A DNA stretch of 64,000 nucleotides from contig CM077034.1 of assembly GCA_039090855.1 (NCBI GenBank), positions 226,055,331-226,119,330 of the forward strand, written 5' to 3'. This DNA is from Macrothele yani. Taxonomy: Eukaryota; Arthropoda; Arachnida; Araneae; Macrothelidae. Below the pieces are notes generated by a model. The model had not been told where the DNA came from and ran no database searches. It worked only from the letters and a program-made list of their open reading frames with translations. Position numbers and translations under genes: made by a program. Shown in pieces: positions 11,059 through 21,734 of this stretch. Every line of letters begins with the position of its first letter. Position 1 is the first letter of the stretch.

Positions 11059-11129
11059 GCAGCTGTGGTGTAGCGGAAGCATATCCGGCGCGTAACTGGA
11101 AGACCCTGGGTTCGACTCCCGGCAGCGGC
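11059..11129 (+). other. tRNA-like head of SINE-4, unit 2
   Basis: Same as unit 1, but here the 3' acceptor strand is cagcggc and the 5' strand carries the mutation (gcagctg). Between the two units the ancestral acceptor stem gccgctg/cagcggc can be inferred. The B-box-like gggttcgactccc is intact. Confidence 0.6.
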
Positions 11130-11190
11130 CAATGACAATTTTTCCGTGACTCACTTATAAACGTGGAAAGAGCGAAGATCTTTGTTCAAC

Positions 11191-11507
11191 ATAAATCAGG
11201 CAGTTATATTTTAAAAGTGAAAGTACACAAAACAATAAAATACCTAAAAGGTGAAGGGGTTGACCTATCAAATGATGAGCTGGCAAAATTTCTGAACCCG
11301 ATAGTGGATGAATCACCGGCACTTTCCTGCAAATCACTGGGAGGCGTTTCTTCTTCCACTTCGTCACCTTCACTGCCACTTGTGTCTTCATTCCTCAACA
11401 GCCTTGCGAGCTTTAGTTGATACACACGCCTAGTTGTGTCTGCAAAAAAGACACTAAGACTTCTCAAACACAGGTACATACAAAGTTCTAGTGGCAATTT
11501 CATTATA
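11191..11507. other. Unassigned DNA between SINE-4 and MAR-2
   Basis: No domain or repeat recognised. A serine/threonine-rich short frame on the plus strand is low complexity. Confidence 0.5.
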
Positions 11508-11770
11508 TAAGGGTTGTTCATTAAGTAGTGAGACTTTCTGCCTAAAAGAGTCAAAACATGACGTGCCTAAAACGAATCGCTGCCAGCATTTAGACAGCAG
11601 TCCCATCGTTGCACAAGTCCTTGTATTCCTGCGGCATAAATGGAGGCAGGCTGCTGCTGCAACCAGTTATCTACGGCTTCACGCGTCTGTTCATCCGAAG
11701 TCAAACGTTTGCCTCTGAGAATTTTTTTCACAGGTACGAAGATGTGAAAATTGCAAAAGTCAGGACTATA

Positions 11771-13090
11771 CGTAGTGTGTCAAAAAATTTTTAAGACTGG
11801 CGATAGATTTCAGCCTACGGTGGCACCACCGGTGTAATCGCGAATGCGTTATAAACCGTGACCATCTGCTTGCTTTCTGCCAAAAGTACTGCGCAGTTGT
11901 TAAAGTAACTCAAACGAAACGGTCGTTCATTAGAGAAGTAACATTTTTTCATGTTGTATTATTAAGATGGAACAAAGGGCTGTTATTAAATTTAACGCAA
12001 AACTTGGTGAAAGTGCCTCGGAAACGTACCAAATGATGAAACAAGTTTACGGTGAGTTTTGTTTAAGTAGATCAAATTTTTTCCTGTGGCACAAACGTTT
12101 TTTGGACGCTAGAAGATGATAAGCATACCGGAAGACCAAGTTCATCTAGGACACCTGAGATTATTGAAAAAGTGCGTGATTTCGTGGCAAACAATCGATG
12201 TGCGTCACTAAGAATAATGGAAGAGTCTTTAAACATCAACAAAGAAACGATTCGAACCATCCTGCATGAAGATTTGGGCAAAACAAAAGTCTGTGCTAAA
12301 TTTGTTCCACACACGTTAACCAATGAACAAAAATCAAGGAGAAGTGCACATTGCAGAGACATCATTTCAGCCGCTGAAAATGATCCAAACTTCTTAAATC
12401 GATTGTTACAGGTGATGAAACATGGTGTTTTCAATATGATCCTAAAACAAAGCAACAAAGTGCGGAATGGAAGTCAAAAAACTCGCCACAAGCCAAAAGA
12501 ACAAGAAAAGTTCCATCGAAAATCAAAACAATGCTCATTATCAAAACAATGCTCATTACATTATTCGATAGTATGGGTATATTATCCACAAAGAATTTGT
12601 TCCAAGTAGACAAACAATTACTGGTGAGTTTTATTTAAATGTTTTGAGGCGTTTGATGGGCAGAATTCGTCGCATTCGTCCAGAATATCGGGATGAAAAC
12701 AGTTGGTGTTTGTTGCACGATAATGCACATAGTCACACCTCACTTCTTGTTCGTAGTTTTTTGGCGAAACATAACGTCTGTGTGTTGAATCATCCACCGT
12801 ATTCGCCTGATTTAGCACCCTGCGACTTTTCTTTGTTAACAAAACTTAAAATGACGTTAAAAGGGTGTTATTTTGATGATATTTCGACCATACAAACAGC
12901 TTCGACGCGTGCTTTGAAGGCAGTTCCGCAAAGTGAACTGGAACAGGCATTCGAATCATTATTAAATCGCTGTAAGAAGTGTATTGAAGCTGGAGGGACT
13001 TATTTTGAATAACAAACCAAAACAAATTATAATTTCTTGTTTCTATTTCATTTTACAGACGCAGTGTTAAAAATTCTTTGCCACACTGTG
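11771..13090 (+). mobile_element. MAR-1 copy 1, mariner inserted in MAR-2
   Basis: A 1320-bp element with TA at 11769-11770 and 13091-13092. Ends are cgtagtgtgtcaaaaaattt (left) and an inverted match ending ccacactgtg at 13090. The second copy is at 53490-54792. Confidence 0.9.
11967..13012 (+). pseudogene. MAR-1 transposase, DD34D mariner type, broken
   Basis: The gene starts MEQRAVIKFNAKLGESASET (11967), followed by an HTH ending SRSNFFLWHKRF. A small deletion right after FLD brings an immediate stop. The frame resumes as FVANNRCASLRIMEESLN and breaks again before the TGDE region (about 12410). The C-terminal part (12644-13012) carries LLHDNAHSH and PPYSPDLAPCDF, with 34 residues between the second and third aspartates, diagnostic of DD34D mariners. 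Copy 2 is damaged at other sites and retains the HTH region missing here. Confidence 0.88.
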
Positions 13091-13946
13091 TATGTCAGAT
13101 GTTGAAGGACTTCCCAGTGAAAGTGCTGCAACGTCCTTTGACTGGTAACTGCTGTATGGCAGCCGGCTGTTTTCATACAGAAGCGCAATATCCTGAATGA
13201 GGTTGCCAGGTCTCTTGTTCTTGGTGGCTTGTCAAAGATTCATTAAAGTTTGGCAAAATCGTTTGGCATGGATGGTTGACCCATTTGGTAACCACTTGAT
13301 CCTTGATGGTTAAAGAACAGGGTTTAACATCACGCTGCCAGCGGAAATGGTGGACCGTGATTTCCTTGGCGGTGGCAATGACGCATGTTTCTACTGCACG
13401 CTCTGGCATTTCAACTCTGGCTCGAAATGATGACACCAGCTTTCATCCCCAGCAATGATGCGCAGCAAGAAATCTTCCCCTTCTTCATGGTAGCAGAACT
13501 GATGCTGTAACGACAGTCCCATTCGTTGACTCATCTGTTTATCGAACCGATCTTTCGGTACCCACGTGGTGAAGACCTTCCAATATTCAAGATGTGAATG
13601 CATTATCATATTGACAGTTCTGAAGCTCACACGTGCGCTGTTTGCCAGTTCTCAGATTGTGATTCTTCGGCTGGCTTTTACTGCACCATCCGCACGTGCA
13701 ATTGCAGCCATTGAAACAGCATGAAGTGGCACTCCTGATCTTGGTTGATCTGCAATGTTTGTTTGTCCACCACTAAGGAGCTGGTATCACCACGGCATCA
13801 CAGTACCAGAGCTGAGACGGGCTGAGCTCGAGCCCGAAGTAGGTCCCGGGCCCAAATCGGGCTCAGGCTGTACAATATTTACTTTAGTCCGGGCTTAGGC
13901 TCTTAGAGGGAGGGAGGGAGAGAGAGTGAGATAAATTTTTTATATA

Positions 13947-15155
13947 CATTGAGTGGCCACTTTATTATAACCACCTGACAGTTTTAAGCAAATGAGCTAT
14001 GGCTGCACGCTGTTGCCGCAAGAGGGAGAGACTAGTATAAAAAAGGGAAAGCTTAGTGCTTGCGACAGTAGCAGAAGTGATTTTTGGGTGACGAGATGGG
14101 TAAAAAATGCGATGACGGACTTTCAACGTGGGATAATTGTAGGAGCTTGGAGCCATGGAGCGAGTATCACCGAAACCGCCGCATTCGTGAAATGTTCCAG
14201 AGCAGCTGTTGTTAAAGTGTTTAAAGACTGGACTGTCAGACAAAAAACTGGGTCTCTACGTGCAACGTGTGGTCGTCATCGACTAGCGACTGCTCGGGCG
14301 GAACGGAGCGTGTCCAGACTGGTAACAGACAACAGAAGGGCAACCGTGCAGCAAATTACAGACCATCTTAATCAAGGATCTCCTCAAATGATCTCTGCAC
14401 GCACTGTTCGCCGTACACTGCATCGGATGGGATATGGCAGCCGAAGGCCTGTTCGAACACCTTTGCTGTCTGCAGTTAACAAGAGAAAATGTCTCCAGTT
14501 CGCACAGGAGCACACAAGGATTGGACAGTCGATAATTGGAAACAAATTATGTGGTCCGATGAATCACGTTTTCAGTTGCACCATGCCGATGGCCGAGTGA
14601 GAATTTGGCGGAAACAGCACGAAAGCATGGACCCCAAATGCACTGCTACTACACTTCGAGCTGGTGGAGGCAACGTTATGGTTTGGGAAATGTCTTCCTG
14701 GCATGCTTTGGGCCCTTTAATTCGTGTCTGACTGGCACATCATATTTAAACATCGTTGCGGACCAAGTGCATCCTGTCATGTGGATGGTTTATCCCAATG
14801 GCTACTTTCAACAAGATAATGCATCCTGCCATAGTGCTCGTATTGTACAAGATTGGTTTCAGGAACATACCGGTGAGTTTACTTTGCCTAGGTGGCCCCC
14901 CACAATCTCCAGATCTCAACCCCATTGAGAATTTGTGGGATGAAGTTGAACGAGCCATCAAGACAGCTTGGATCCACAACCCTGCAATCTCACACTCCTG
15001 GAAAGTGTTATTCATCAAACATGGTCTCAGATTCCACAAACCACCTATCAACATCTCGTGGAGTCCATGCCACAAAGAATCGACGCAGTGTTAAAGGCAA
15101 AAGGTGGCCCAACGAAGTACTGAGGGGGTGGTCATAATAAAGTGACCACTCAGTG
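13947..15155 (+). mobile_element. Tc1-E, complete Tc1-like transposon inside hAT-3
   Basis: A 1209-bp element. Ends cattgagtggccactttatt and the inverted match ending at 15155 are flanked by TA at 13945-13946 and 15156-15157. Confidence 0.9.
14094..15135 (+). pseudogene. Tc1-E transposase with a 36-residue D-to-E interval
   Basis: The start MGKKCD matches a Tc1 subfamily known from fishes and invertebrates. A one-base slip then leads into DFQRGIIVGAW. The long frame to about 14500 holds both HTH regions. A shift near 14510 continues as DWTVDNWKQIMWSDESRF, and another near 14730 gives YFQQDNASCH. One extra C near 14897 separates this from PPQSPDLNPIENLWDEVE. With that C ignored, 36 residues lie between second D and E (DD36E). 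Four or more lesions make it dead. Confidence 0.82.
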
Positions 15156-15995
15156 TATAAATATGATTTAGCAAATAAGACACTTTATAGTTGGTAAAGG
15201 GAATTCTTCGGCAACTGGTTCTGGTTGGGGAGCGGGCAATCGAGATAGCTATTTATTCGGGGCTTGGGTAGCAAATGCATAGGCCGTGCATTAGTGTGTT
15301 CCTGCAGAGAAGGAAAGGCTTTTTCAAGAACTATAGATATTGGATAGTTGATAGCATGCAGACAATAATTTACCCCCTATCTCCACGCAGTAGCTCCCTG
15401 CTAATTCTATTTAGCAACGTACATATTGCAGCACCGCCCGATCACCCGATCATTTTGGATGCCCGGTCGCCCGGAGCACTTCAGGTGGGAACGAACGCTC
15501 AAGAGAAAATCGTACAGTTACACTATGAAAATAGATAGAGGTCCCTTCCTCACTCCCCATTTGAGAAATATGTTGGTTAATTGCAGGGGGAAGAGAGAGT
15601 GGAAGTGTGGAAAAGGAGATGTTTTTTTATTAATGGCTGAACAGGTTAGCCTGTCTTCGAGTTCATTCGGGCCCGGGCTCTATCTTGCGATACAGAGTTT
15701 GGGCTACACAGTACTGCGTGAAAGACAAGCAGGCCCATACACTGCCTTCATTCATCTGTGAATTTTCACTTGGTGGCATTTTCTCCGCTTTTAAAAACTG
15801 AATTACAGCACGTTGAGCAACTCTGGACATAGAACAATAAAATAAATCCAGCATGTTACATGGCTTCCATAACAAACAAACTGCACTGCAGTTACATAGC
15901 CTTTAAGTCGCCCGTACACTAGCGCCACCCATTGACAAAATTAGAAAGCGCAAAAGCACTCCAGCTAACGAGTCTCACTACTCACTGAACACTTA

Positions 15996-16130
15996 CACAA
16001 TTGTCAATTCTTTAAAAAGTTTAACACTAAATGAAAGGCAAGATTTCAGCATAGAACACTTACAATGCACAATGAAAGTTGTCAGATACACTACTTTTCG
16101 TTGCATCAGTGGCACACCTTTCATTGTAAC
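15996..16130. other. Transition into satellite DNA
   Basis: Unique-looking sequence that degenerates into the repeat below. Diverged gtgtcac/acactact motifs begin at about 16080. Confidence 0.5.
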
Positions 16131-16580
16131 CAGAGTGTCACTGATACACTATTATTTTGATTACAAAGCACATGATAGTGTCACTGATACACTATCATTT
16201 TGATTACAAAGCACATGATAGTGTCACTGATACACTATTATTTTGATTACAAAGCACATGATAGTGTCACTGATACACTATTATTTTGATTACAAAGCAC
16301 ATGATAGTGTCACTGATACACTACTATTTTGATTACAAAGCACATGATAGAGTCACTGATACACTATTATTTTGATTACAAAGCACATGAGAGTGTCACT
16401 GATACACTATTATTTTGATTACAAAGCACATGAGAGTGTCACTGATACACTACTATTTTGATTACAAAGCACATGAGAGTGTCACTGATACACTATTATT
16501 TTGATTACAAAGCACATGAGAGTGTCACTGATACACTATTATTTTGATTACAAAGCACATGATAGTGTCACTGATACACT
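16131..16580. repeat. 43-bp satellite, about 10 units
   Basis: The unit runs from gtgtcactgatacactatta through ttgattacaaagcacatga. Units differ at single positions (gatagtg/gagagtg, ctatta/ctacta). Each unit has an imperfect palindrome, tagtgtcactgatacacta. There are no unique spacers. Confidence 0.9.
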
Positions 16581-17040
16581 GCATTTCATTACAATCAAAA
16601 TGTCACTAATATGCATTTTACTGTAATAAAAGAGTCACTAATATGCATTTCATTGTAATGAAAGTGCCACTGCAACACTAATTTTCATTGTAATAAAGTC
16701 TCTAAAACACCACTTTTCGTAACAATGACAGTTTCACTGCAACACTACTTTTCATTGTAATAAAAATGTTACTGAAACGCTACTTTTCACTGAAATAGAA
16801 GTGTCACTTAAACATGTTTGATTACAATGAAAGTGTCACTGGTAAAGTACCTTTCAGAACGAAAATGTCATTGATACACCACCTTTCATTGTAATGAGTG
16901 TCACTACTTTTTTTGTAATGAAAGTGTTGCTGAAACACTTCACTGTAATGAAAGTGTTGCTGAAACACTTCACTGTAATGAAAGTGTTGCTGAAACACTA
17001 CTTTTCATTCAGAAATGTCGCTGAAACACCATGTTTCATA
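16581..17040. repeat. Degenerate satellite linking the 43-bp and 35-bp arrays
   Basis: Irregular units of about 35-45 bp share gtgtcactg...aacact...ttcattgtaat. A perfect 32-bp triplet (gtgttgctgaaacact type) lies at about 16922-16998. It looks like the ancestral edge of both arrays. Confidence 0.8.
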
Positions 17041-19190
17041 AGAATGAGAGTGTCACTGCAACACTACTTCTCGTTGTAATAAAAGTGTCACTGCAACACT
17101 ACTTCTCGTTGAAATAAAAGTGTCACTGCAACACTACTTCTTGTTGTAATAAAAGTGTCACTGCAACACTACTTCTTGTTGTAATAAAAGTGTCACTGCA
17201 ATACTACTTCTTGTTGAAATAAAAGTGTCACTGCAACACTACTTATCGCTGTAATAAAAGTGTCACTGCAACACTACTTCTTGTTGTAATAAAAGTGTCA
17301 CTGCAATACTACTTCTTGTTGAAATAAAAGTGTAACTGCAACACTACTTATCGCTGTAATAAAAGTGTCACTGCAACACTACTTCTTGTTGTAATAAAAG
17401 TGTCACTGCAACACTACTTCTTGTAATAAAAGTGTCACTGCAATACTACTTCTCGTTGAAATAAAAGTGTCACTGCAACACTACTTATCGCTGTAATAAA
17501 AGTGTCACTGCAACACTACTTCTCGTTGTAATAAAAGTGTCACTGCAACACTACTTATCGCTGTAATAAAAGTGTCACTGCAACACTACTTCTCGTTGAA
17601 ATAAAAGTGTCACTGCAACACTACTTCTCGTTGTAATAAAAGTGTCACTGCAATACTACTTCTCGTTGAAATAAAAGTGTCACTGCAACACTACTTCTTG
17701 TTGTAATAAAAGTGTCACTGCAACACTACTTCTTGTTGTAATAAAAGTGTCACTGCAACACTACTTCTCGTTGAAATAAAAGTGTCACTGCAACACTACT
17801 TCTTGTTGAAATAAAAGTGTCACTGCAACACTACTTCTCGTTGTAATAAAAGTGTCACTGCAACACTACTTCTTGTTGTAATAAAAGTGTCACTGCAATA
17901 CTACTTCTCGTTGAAATAAAAGTGTAACTGCAACACTACTTATCGCTGTAATAAAAGTGTCACTGCAACACTACTTCTTGTTGTAATAAAAGTGTCACTG
18001 CAACACTACTTGTTGTAATAAAAGTGTCACTGCAACACTACTTCTCGTTGAAATAAAAGTGTCACTGCAACACTACTTCTCGTTGAAATAAAAGTGTCAC
18101 TGCAACACTACTTCTCGTTGTAATAAAAGTGTCACTGCAACACTACTTCTCGTTGTAATAAAAGTGTCACTGCAACACTACTTCTTGTTGTAATAAAAGT
18201 GTCACTGCAACACTACTTCTCGTTGAAATAAAAGTGTCACTGCAACACTACTTCTCGTTGAAATAAAAGTGTCACTGCAACACTACTTCTCGTTGAAATA
18301 AAAGTGTAACTGCAACACTACTTATTGTTGTAATAAAAGTGTCACTGCAACACTACTTCTTGTTGTAATAAAAGTGTCACTGCAACACTACTTCTCGTTG
18401 AAATAAAAGTGTCACTGCAACACTACTTCTCGTTGAAATAAAAGTGCCACTGCAACACTACTTATCGCTGTAATAAAAGTGTCACTGCAACACTACTTCT
18501 TGTTGTAATAAAAGTGTCACTGCAACACTACTTCTCGTTGTAATAAAAGTGTCACTGCAACACTACTTCTTGTTGTAATAAAAGTGTCACTGCAATACTA
18601 CTTCTCGTTGAAATAAAAGTGTCACTGCAACACTACTTCTCGTTGTAATAAAAGTGTCACTGCAACACTACTTCTTGTTGTAATAAAAGTGTCACTGCAA
18701 CACTACTTCTTCTTGTAATAAAAGTGTCACTGCAACACTACTTGTTGTAATAAAAGTGTCACTGCAACACTACTTCTCGTTGAAATAAAAGTGTCACTGC
18801 AACACTACTTCTTGTTGAAATAAAAGTGTCACTGCAATACTACTTCTCGTTGAAATAAAAGTGTAACTGCAACACTACTTATCGTTGTAATAAAAGTGTC
18901 ACTGCAACACTACTTATCGCTGTAATAAAAGTGTCACTGCAACACTACTTCTTGTTGTAATAAAAGTGTCACTGCACACTACTACTTCTTGTTGTAATAA
19001 AAGTGTCACTGCAACACTACTTCTCGTTGAAATAAAAGTGCCACTGCAACACTACTTCTTGTTGTAATAAAAGTGTCACTGCAACACTACTTCTTGTTGT
19101 AATAAAAGTGTCACTGCAACACTACTTCTTGTTGTAATAAAAGTGTGATTGCAACACTACTTCTCATTGAAACAAAAGGGTCACTGAAAC
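17041..19190. repeat. 35-bp satellite, about 60 units in several variants
   Basis: The unit is approximately aaaagtgtcactgcaacact followed by acttctcgttgtaat. At least four variants of the last part alternate: ctcgttgaaat, ctcgttgtaat, cttgttgtaat and atcgctgtaat. Minor changes (aatact, gtaactg) recur together, showing block duplications. No coding potential. Confidence 0.93.
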
Positions 19191-19823
19191 CACTTTCCCT
19201 TGTAATAAAACTGTCACTTTAACGCTACTTTCCATTGCAATGTAAGTTTAACTGCAACTTTACTTTTCGGGTGGAATGCAGCTGTGTTGTGCCCCATATG
19301 ATCACTTATAATGCGAAGACTTCTGCACTTAACAGCTTCTCTTAATTTGTAGTAATAAACGAATGGATGAACTGTGGCTTGTTGGTTAACCCAGTGATAA
19401 CTCTGAATTTCATCCTGTACAGTAAAGGTGAAATTTTCTCAAAAGTCTGCAAGTACCACACACTCTGACTGGCTAAAATCTGCAAGTACCACACAATCTG
19501 TCTTATTTGTGTGTGTTTTTTTTTTTTTATATTTCTTTATTTCAATGAATAATAAAATGTTACTGTACCATTTATAATTTTCCTTACACATTCAAAATGA
19601 TTTAAAAGCAACTCTGGCTCACAAGTTCACAAATAAAAATGGTCGTACTTTTTACGTTATTTTGATGTAGCATGGCCTTAAAACTACTTGCGTCTACAAG
19701 TTGAAATTTTTACTGCAGGTTTACCCCTAAGACCACATTGCTGAGTAAAAATATTAGAATTTTAGGAGCTGTCCCTTTTGAGATATTAGGCCTAACAAAG
19801 TGACACTTTTAAGGTTCGGATTA
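19191..19823. other. Non-coding spacer
   Basis: No recognisable gene. A short direct repeat (aagtctgcaagtaccacaca and a near copy) lies at about 19441-19500, and a T run at 19518-19529. Confidence 0.55.
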
Positions 19824-19922
19824 TTGTGGAATAACTTTTTTATGGGTCTTATAGAGGTTATTTTTCATCAAAGTTGGTTGTCAAATTTTCGAACTAAAGC
19901 CTAGTTCGTCATCAGGACTATG

Positions 19923-20240
19923 TCACTGGAATAGTTGCTGCCACTCAATTGGAAGAGTCCATCCGCAATTATCGTTAATTGTGGTACTTCTTCTTCTTGC
20001 TATTTCGATCCCTTCTTCTAGTTTCCTCTTTACTAAGTTTGACTGGTGGGCGATTATTTTCACTGAGTCCCAATTTATGGAGTGTCCACTTGCTTGTATA
20101 TGTCTGTCTAGCCCTGTTTTGTTCCCAATGTTCCTAATAGCTGCTTGGTGTTCTTTCATTCGGACCTTAATACTTCTCCCTGTTTCTCATATACAGCTGA
20201 GTCCGCAGTTACAGTCGATGCAGTAAATACCACAATTAAC
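19923..20240 (-). pseudogene. Penelope-type GIY-YIG endonuclease C-terminal fragment
   Basis: Minus-strand translation gives GIYCIDCNCGLSCI, then after a one-base loss ETGRSIKVRMKEHQAAIRNI, followed by TGLDRHIQASGHSINWDSVK and a C-terminus to LPIEWQQLFQ. The C-x-C, ETGRS.K.R..EH and H....GH.I.W pattern is the GIY-YIG endonuclease of Penelope-like retroelements. The reverse transcriptase part is absent. The frameshift falls in the catalytic YIGETGR segment, so no activity is expected. Confidence 0.75.
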
Positions 20241-20298
20241 GATAATTGCGGATGGACTCTTCCAATTGAGTGGCAGCAACTACTCCAGTGACATAGTC

Positions 20299-20327
20299 CT
20301 GATGACGAACTAGGCTTTAGTTCGAAA
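20299..20327 (+). ncRNA. Hammerhead-ribozyme-like core in the Penelope foldback
   Basis: CTGATGA (20299-20305) and GAAA (20324-20327) flank a stem made of gaacta and tagttc. This is the conserved hammerhead arrangement reported for Penelope-like elements. The base right after CTGATGA is an unpaired C. Stems I and III and a cleavage site were not identified, so a functional ribozyme is not shown. Confidence 0.45.
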
Positions 20328-20390
20328 ATTTGACAACCAACTTTGATGAAAAATAACCTCTATAAGACCTGTAAAAAAGTTATTCCACAA

Positions 20391-21226
20391 TCGCTATGAA
20401 TAGAGGTGCCATAAATGCATTTACAACTAGGTTCGGATTATGTTTGGAGGTCTATAGAAAACAAAGGATGAGAGTCTTAGGTTTCAAATTTTGTGAATTA
20501 ATAGTCCAACTAGATACATGTAAACATACAAAGTCTGAAGTATGAGACTTTTACCATTCTTAAAAAAAATTATGCGTGAAATCAGCAATTTGAGCGAACT
20601 TATTAAACATTTTGTAAGGGCCATTTCATATCTTTTCACAAGAGGTAGCTAAAGCATTCTTGGTCGAAACTGTAGAACATTTCGTGTAAAAAAGAATGAT
20701 CTTTATTTGAACACGATAGCTCTAATAGTAAAGAAATTAAATTTTACGTAAACGATGATTTTGGTCAAAAACGCCAAGTGAAGCCAAAGAAAAACGGCCG
20801 CCAGAAAAAAAATAAGGCTTATAAAAAAAAAAAAATTATACGTTTTTGAAGAGTTAATATATTGGGAATATTGTATGCAAAATATAAAAAATATTTAAAA
20901 ATGTCAAGCAACAGTCACTGGTTGATTTGACGTGGAAATGACCCTTTCATTGTATAACAAAAGTGCAACGCAACACATCTATAGTGTCCTCTCTAAATAT
21001 TTTTTACAGCCAAGCGGCAAGAAATTTTAGCTGGGTGGTACATTTAACGACCCCTCCTCCAATCAGGGGGGAAAATGTTTTCCTTAGCATTATTATACTT
21101 ATTAAACATCTTTAGCAGTGTGGTAGGCATTAATGTAACATAACATGAACAACAGTTATAAAATTGTACAAAAATGATAAAAAAAATTAGTATTTACTAA
21201 CAAATTATATTCGACACATATTTCTT
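20391..21226. other. AT-rich spacer, no gene seen
   Basis: Only short open frames. Poly-A near 20824-20833 and a T-rich run near 21222-21240 that starts the next SINE. Confidence 0.55.
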
Positions 21227-21420
21227 TTTTTTTTTTTTTATTGAAGGTTTAACGACCACCGTAAGGAACTCAATTGGTTATAAGCAATCGCTTGTCCCTT
21301 ATTTAGGGCCACTGGTTCCAGGGAAGGGAGAGAACCAGTGCCATAAGACAAACAACATCCATGCCTCACTGGGATTCAAACCTGGACAGTTCTCAGACGA
21401 ACAAGCCAGCGCGGTGACAC
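21227..21420 (-). repeat. SINE-1 copy, reverse orientation, diverged
   Basis: From a T run (the A-rich tail in element sense) through a body containing gaaggtttaacgaccaccgt and a head ending gggattcaaacc. The consensus is seen at 27987-28213. Several substitutions indicate an older copy. Confidence 0.8.
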
Positions 21421-21504
21421 AGATTTTAGTCAGTTTTCATAAACACTGATGGTGTATGTGGAAATAAGTTTTTCATTCTTACTATTATGTGAAAACATTC
21501 GTTA

Positions 21505-21705
21505 AAGGGCCGCCCCGGTGGCGCAGTGGTCTAAGCGCTGGCTTAAGATCATTCCTCCGAGATGTGTCCGCGTTCGAATCCACGGATGTTGTGTTTGTTT
21601 CACCGCACTGGATCTCTCCCTTCCCTGGAACCAGTGACCATAAATTAGGGACGGGCGACTGCTTATAGCCCGTTGAGTTGCTCACGGCAGAGTTCGCCAA
21701 AAAAA
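21505..21705 (+). repeat. SINE-1 copy, forward orientation
   Basis: The tRNA-like head (gccccggtggcgcagtggtc, an A box, and gcgttcgaatccacgg, a B box) is followed by the body in the same sense (agggacgggcgactgcttat, gagttgctcacggc). This forward copy fixes the direction of the family: head at the 5' end. Confidence 0.85.
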
Positions 21706-21734
21706 ATTTAAAGGAGTTCAAATTGATTGGAAAC

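Larger units (their letters stand above)
10530..11190 (+). repeat. SINE-4: two tandem ~301-bp tRNA-derived units
   Basis: Two units start near 10600 and 10901 (301 bp apart). Each contains a tRNA-like head and ends in a tail resembling aacgtggaaagagcgaag. An inverted piece of the same tail lies just left of the first unit (about 10540-10597). Similar tails occur at 39833 and, inverted, near 37465 and 47380, so these SINE families share a 3' module. Confidence 0.75.
13807..15706. mobile_element. hAT-3, non-autonomous hAT-like element carrying Tc1-E
   Basis: The 8-bp sequence cacagtac is present at 13799-13806 and again at 15707-15714, directly interrupting the MAR-2 coding sequence. An 8-bp duplication is the hAT hallmark. 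Both ends have GC-rich CCCGGGCCC-type motifs (13824-13880, 15668-15680). Without Tc1-E about 690 bp remain, with no transposase. The terminal repeats themselves are weak (cagagc / tagccc). Confidence 0.7.
11545..15831 (-). pseudogene. MAR-2 mariner transposase in three pieces
   Basis: The N-terminus MSRVAQRAVIQFLKAEKMPP lies at about 15831-15715. The middle part is at about 13798-13093. It includes the WVPKDRFDKQ region and LLRIIAGDESWCHHFEPE, which contains the first catalytic aspartate, then the LLYENSRLP and LQH remnants. The C-terminus (TSDEQTREAVDNWLQQQP, then GLVQRWDCCLN) is at about 11768-11560, with one frame change. The order N to C runs right to left without rearrangement, so the gaps are pure insertions. 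Confidence 0.82.
11510..15993 (-). mobile_element. MAR-2, mariner element split by three later insertions
   Basis: Left end agggttgttcattaagtagt (11510 on) and its inverted match ending at 15993 are bounded by TA at 11508-11509 and 15994-15995. Removing MAR-1 (11771-13090) and hAT-3 (13807-15706, itself holding Tc1-E) leaves an element of about 1.25 kb, the normal mariner size. Confidence 0.85.
19824..20390 (-). mobile_element. Penelope-like element fragment forming a foldback
   Basis: Two 162-nt arms (19824-19985 and 20229-20390) are near-perfect inverted repeats around a 243-nt centre. The centre and left arm encode the C-terminal end of a Penelope-type protein on the minus strand. Partial inverted copies of the end are a known habit of Penelope-like elements. 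Each arm carries a hammerhead-like core: plus strand 20299-20327 and minus strand 19887-19915. Confidence 0.75.

Noticed and set aside
16131..19190. Regular short repeats resembling a CRISPR array (also at 47521-48275)
   Set aside because: Units are contiguous tandem repeats without unique spacers, cas genes are absent, and the context is animal DNA.
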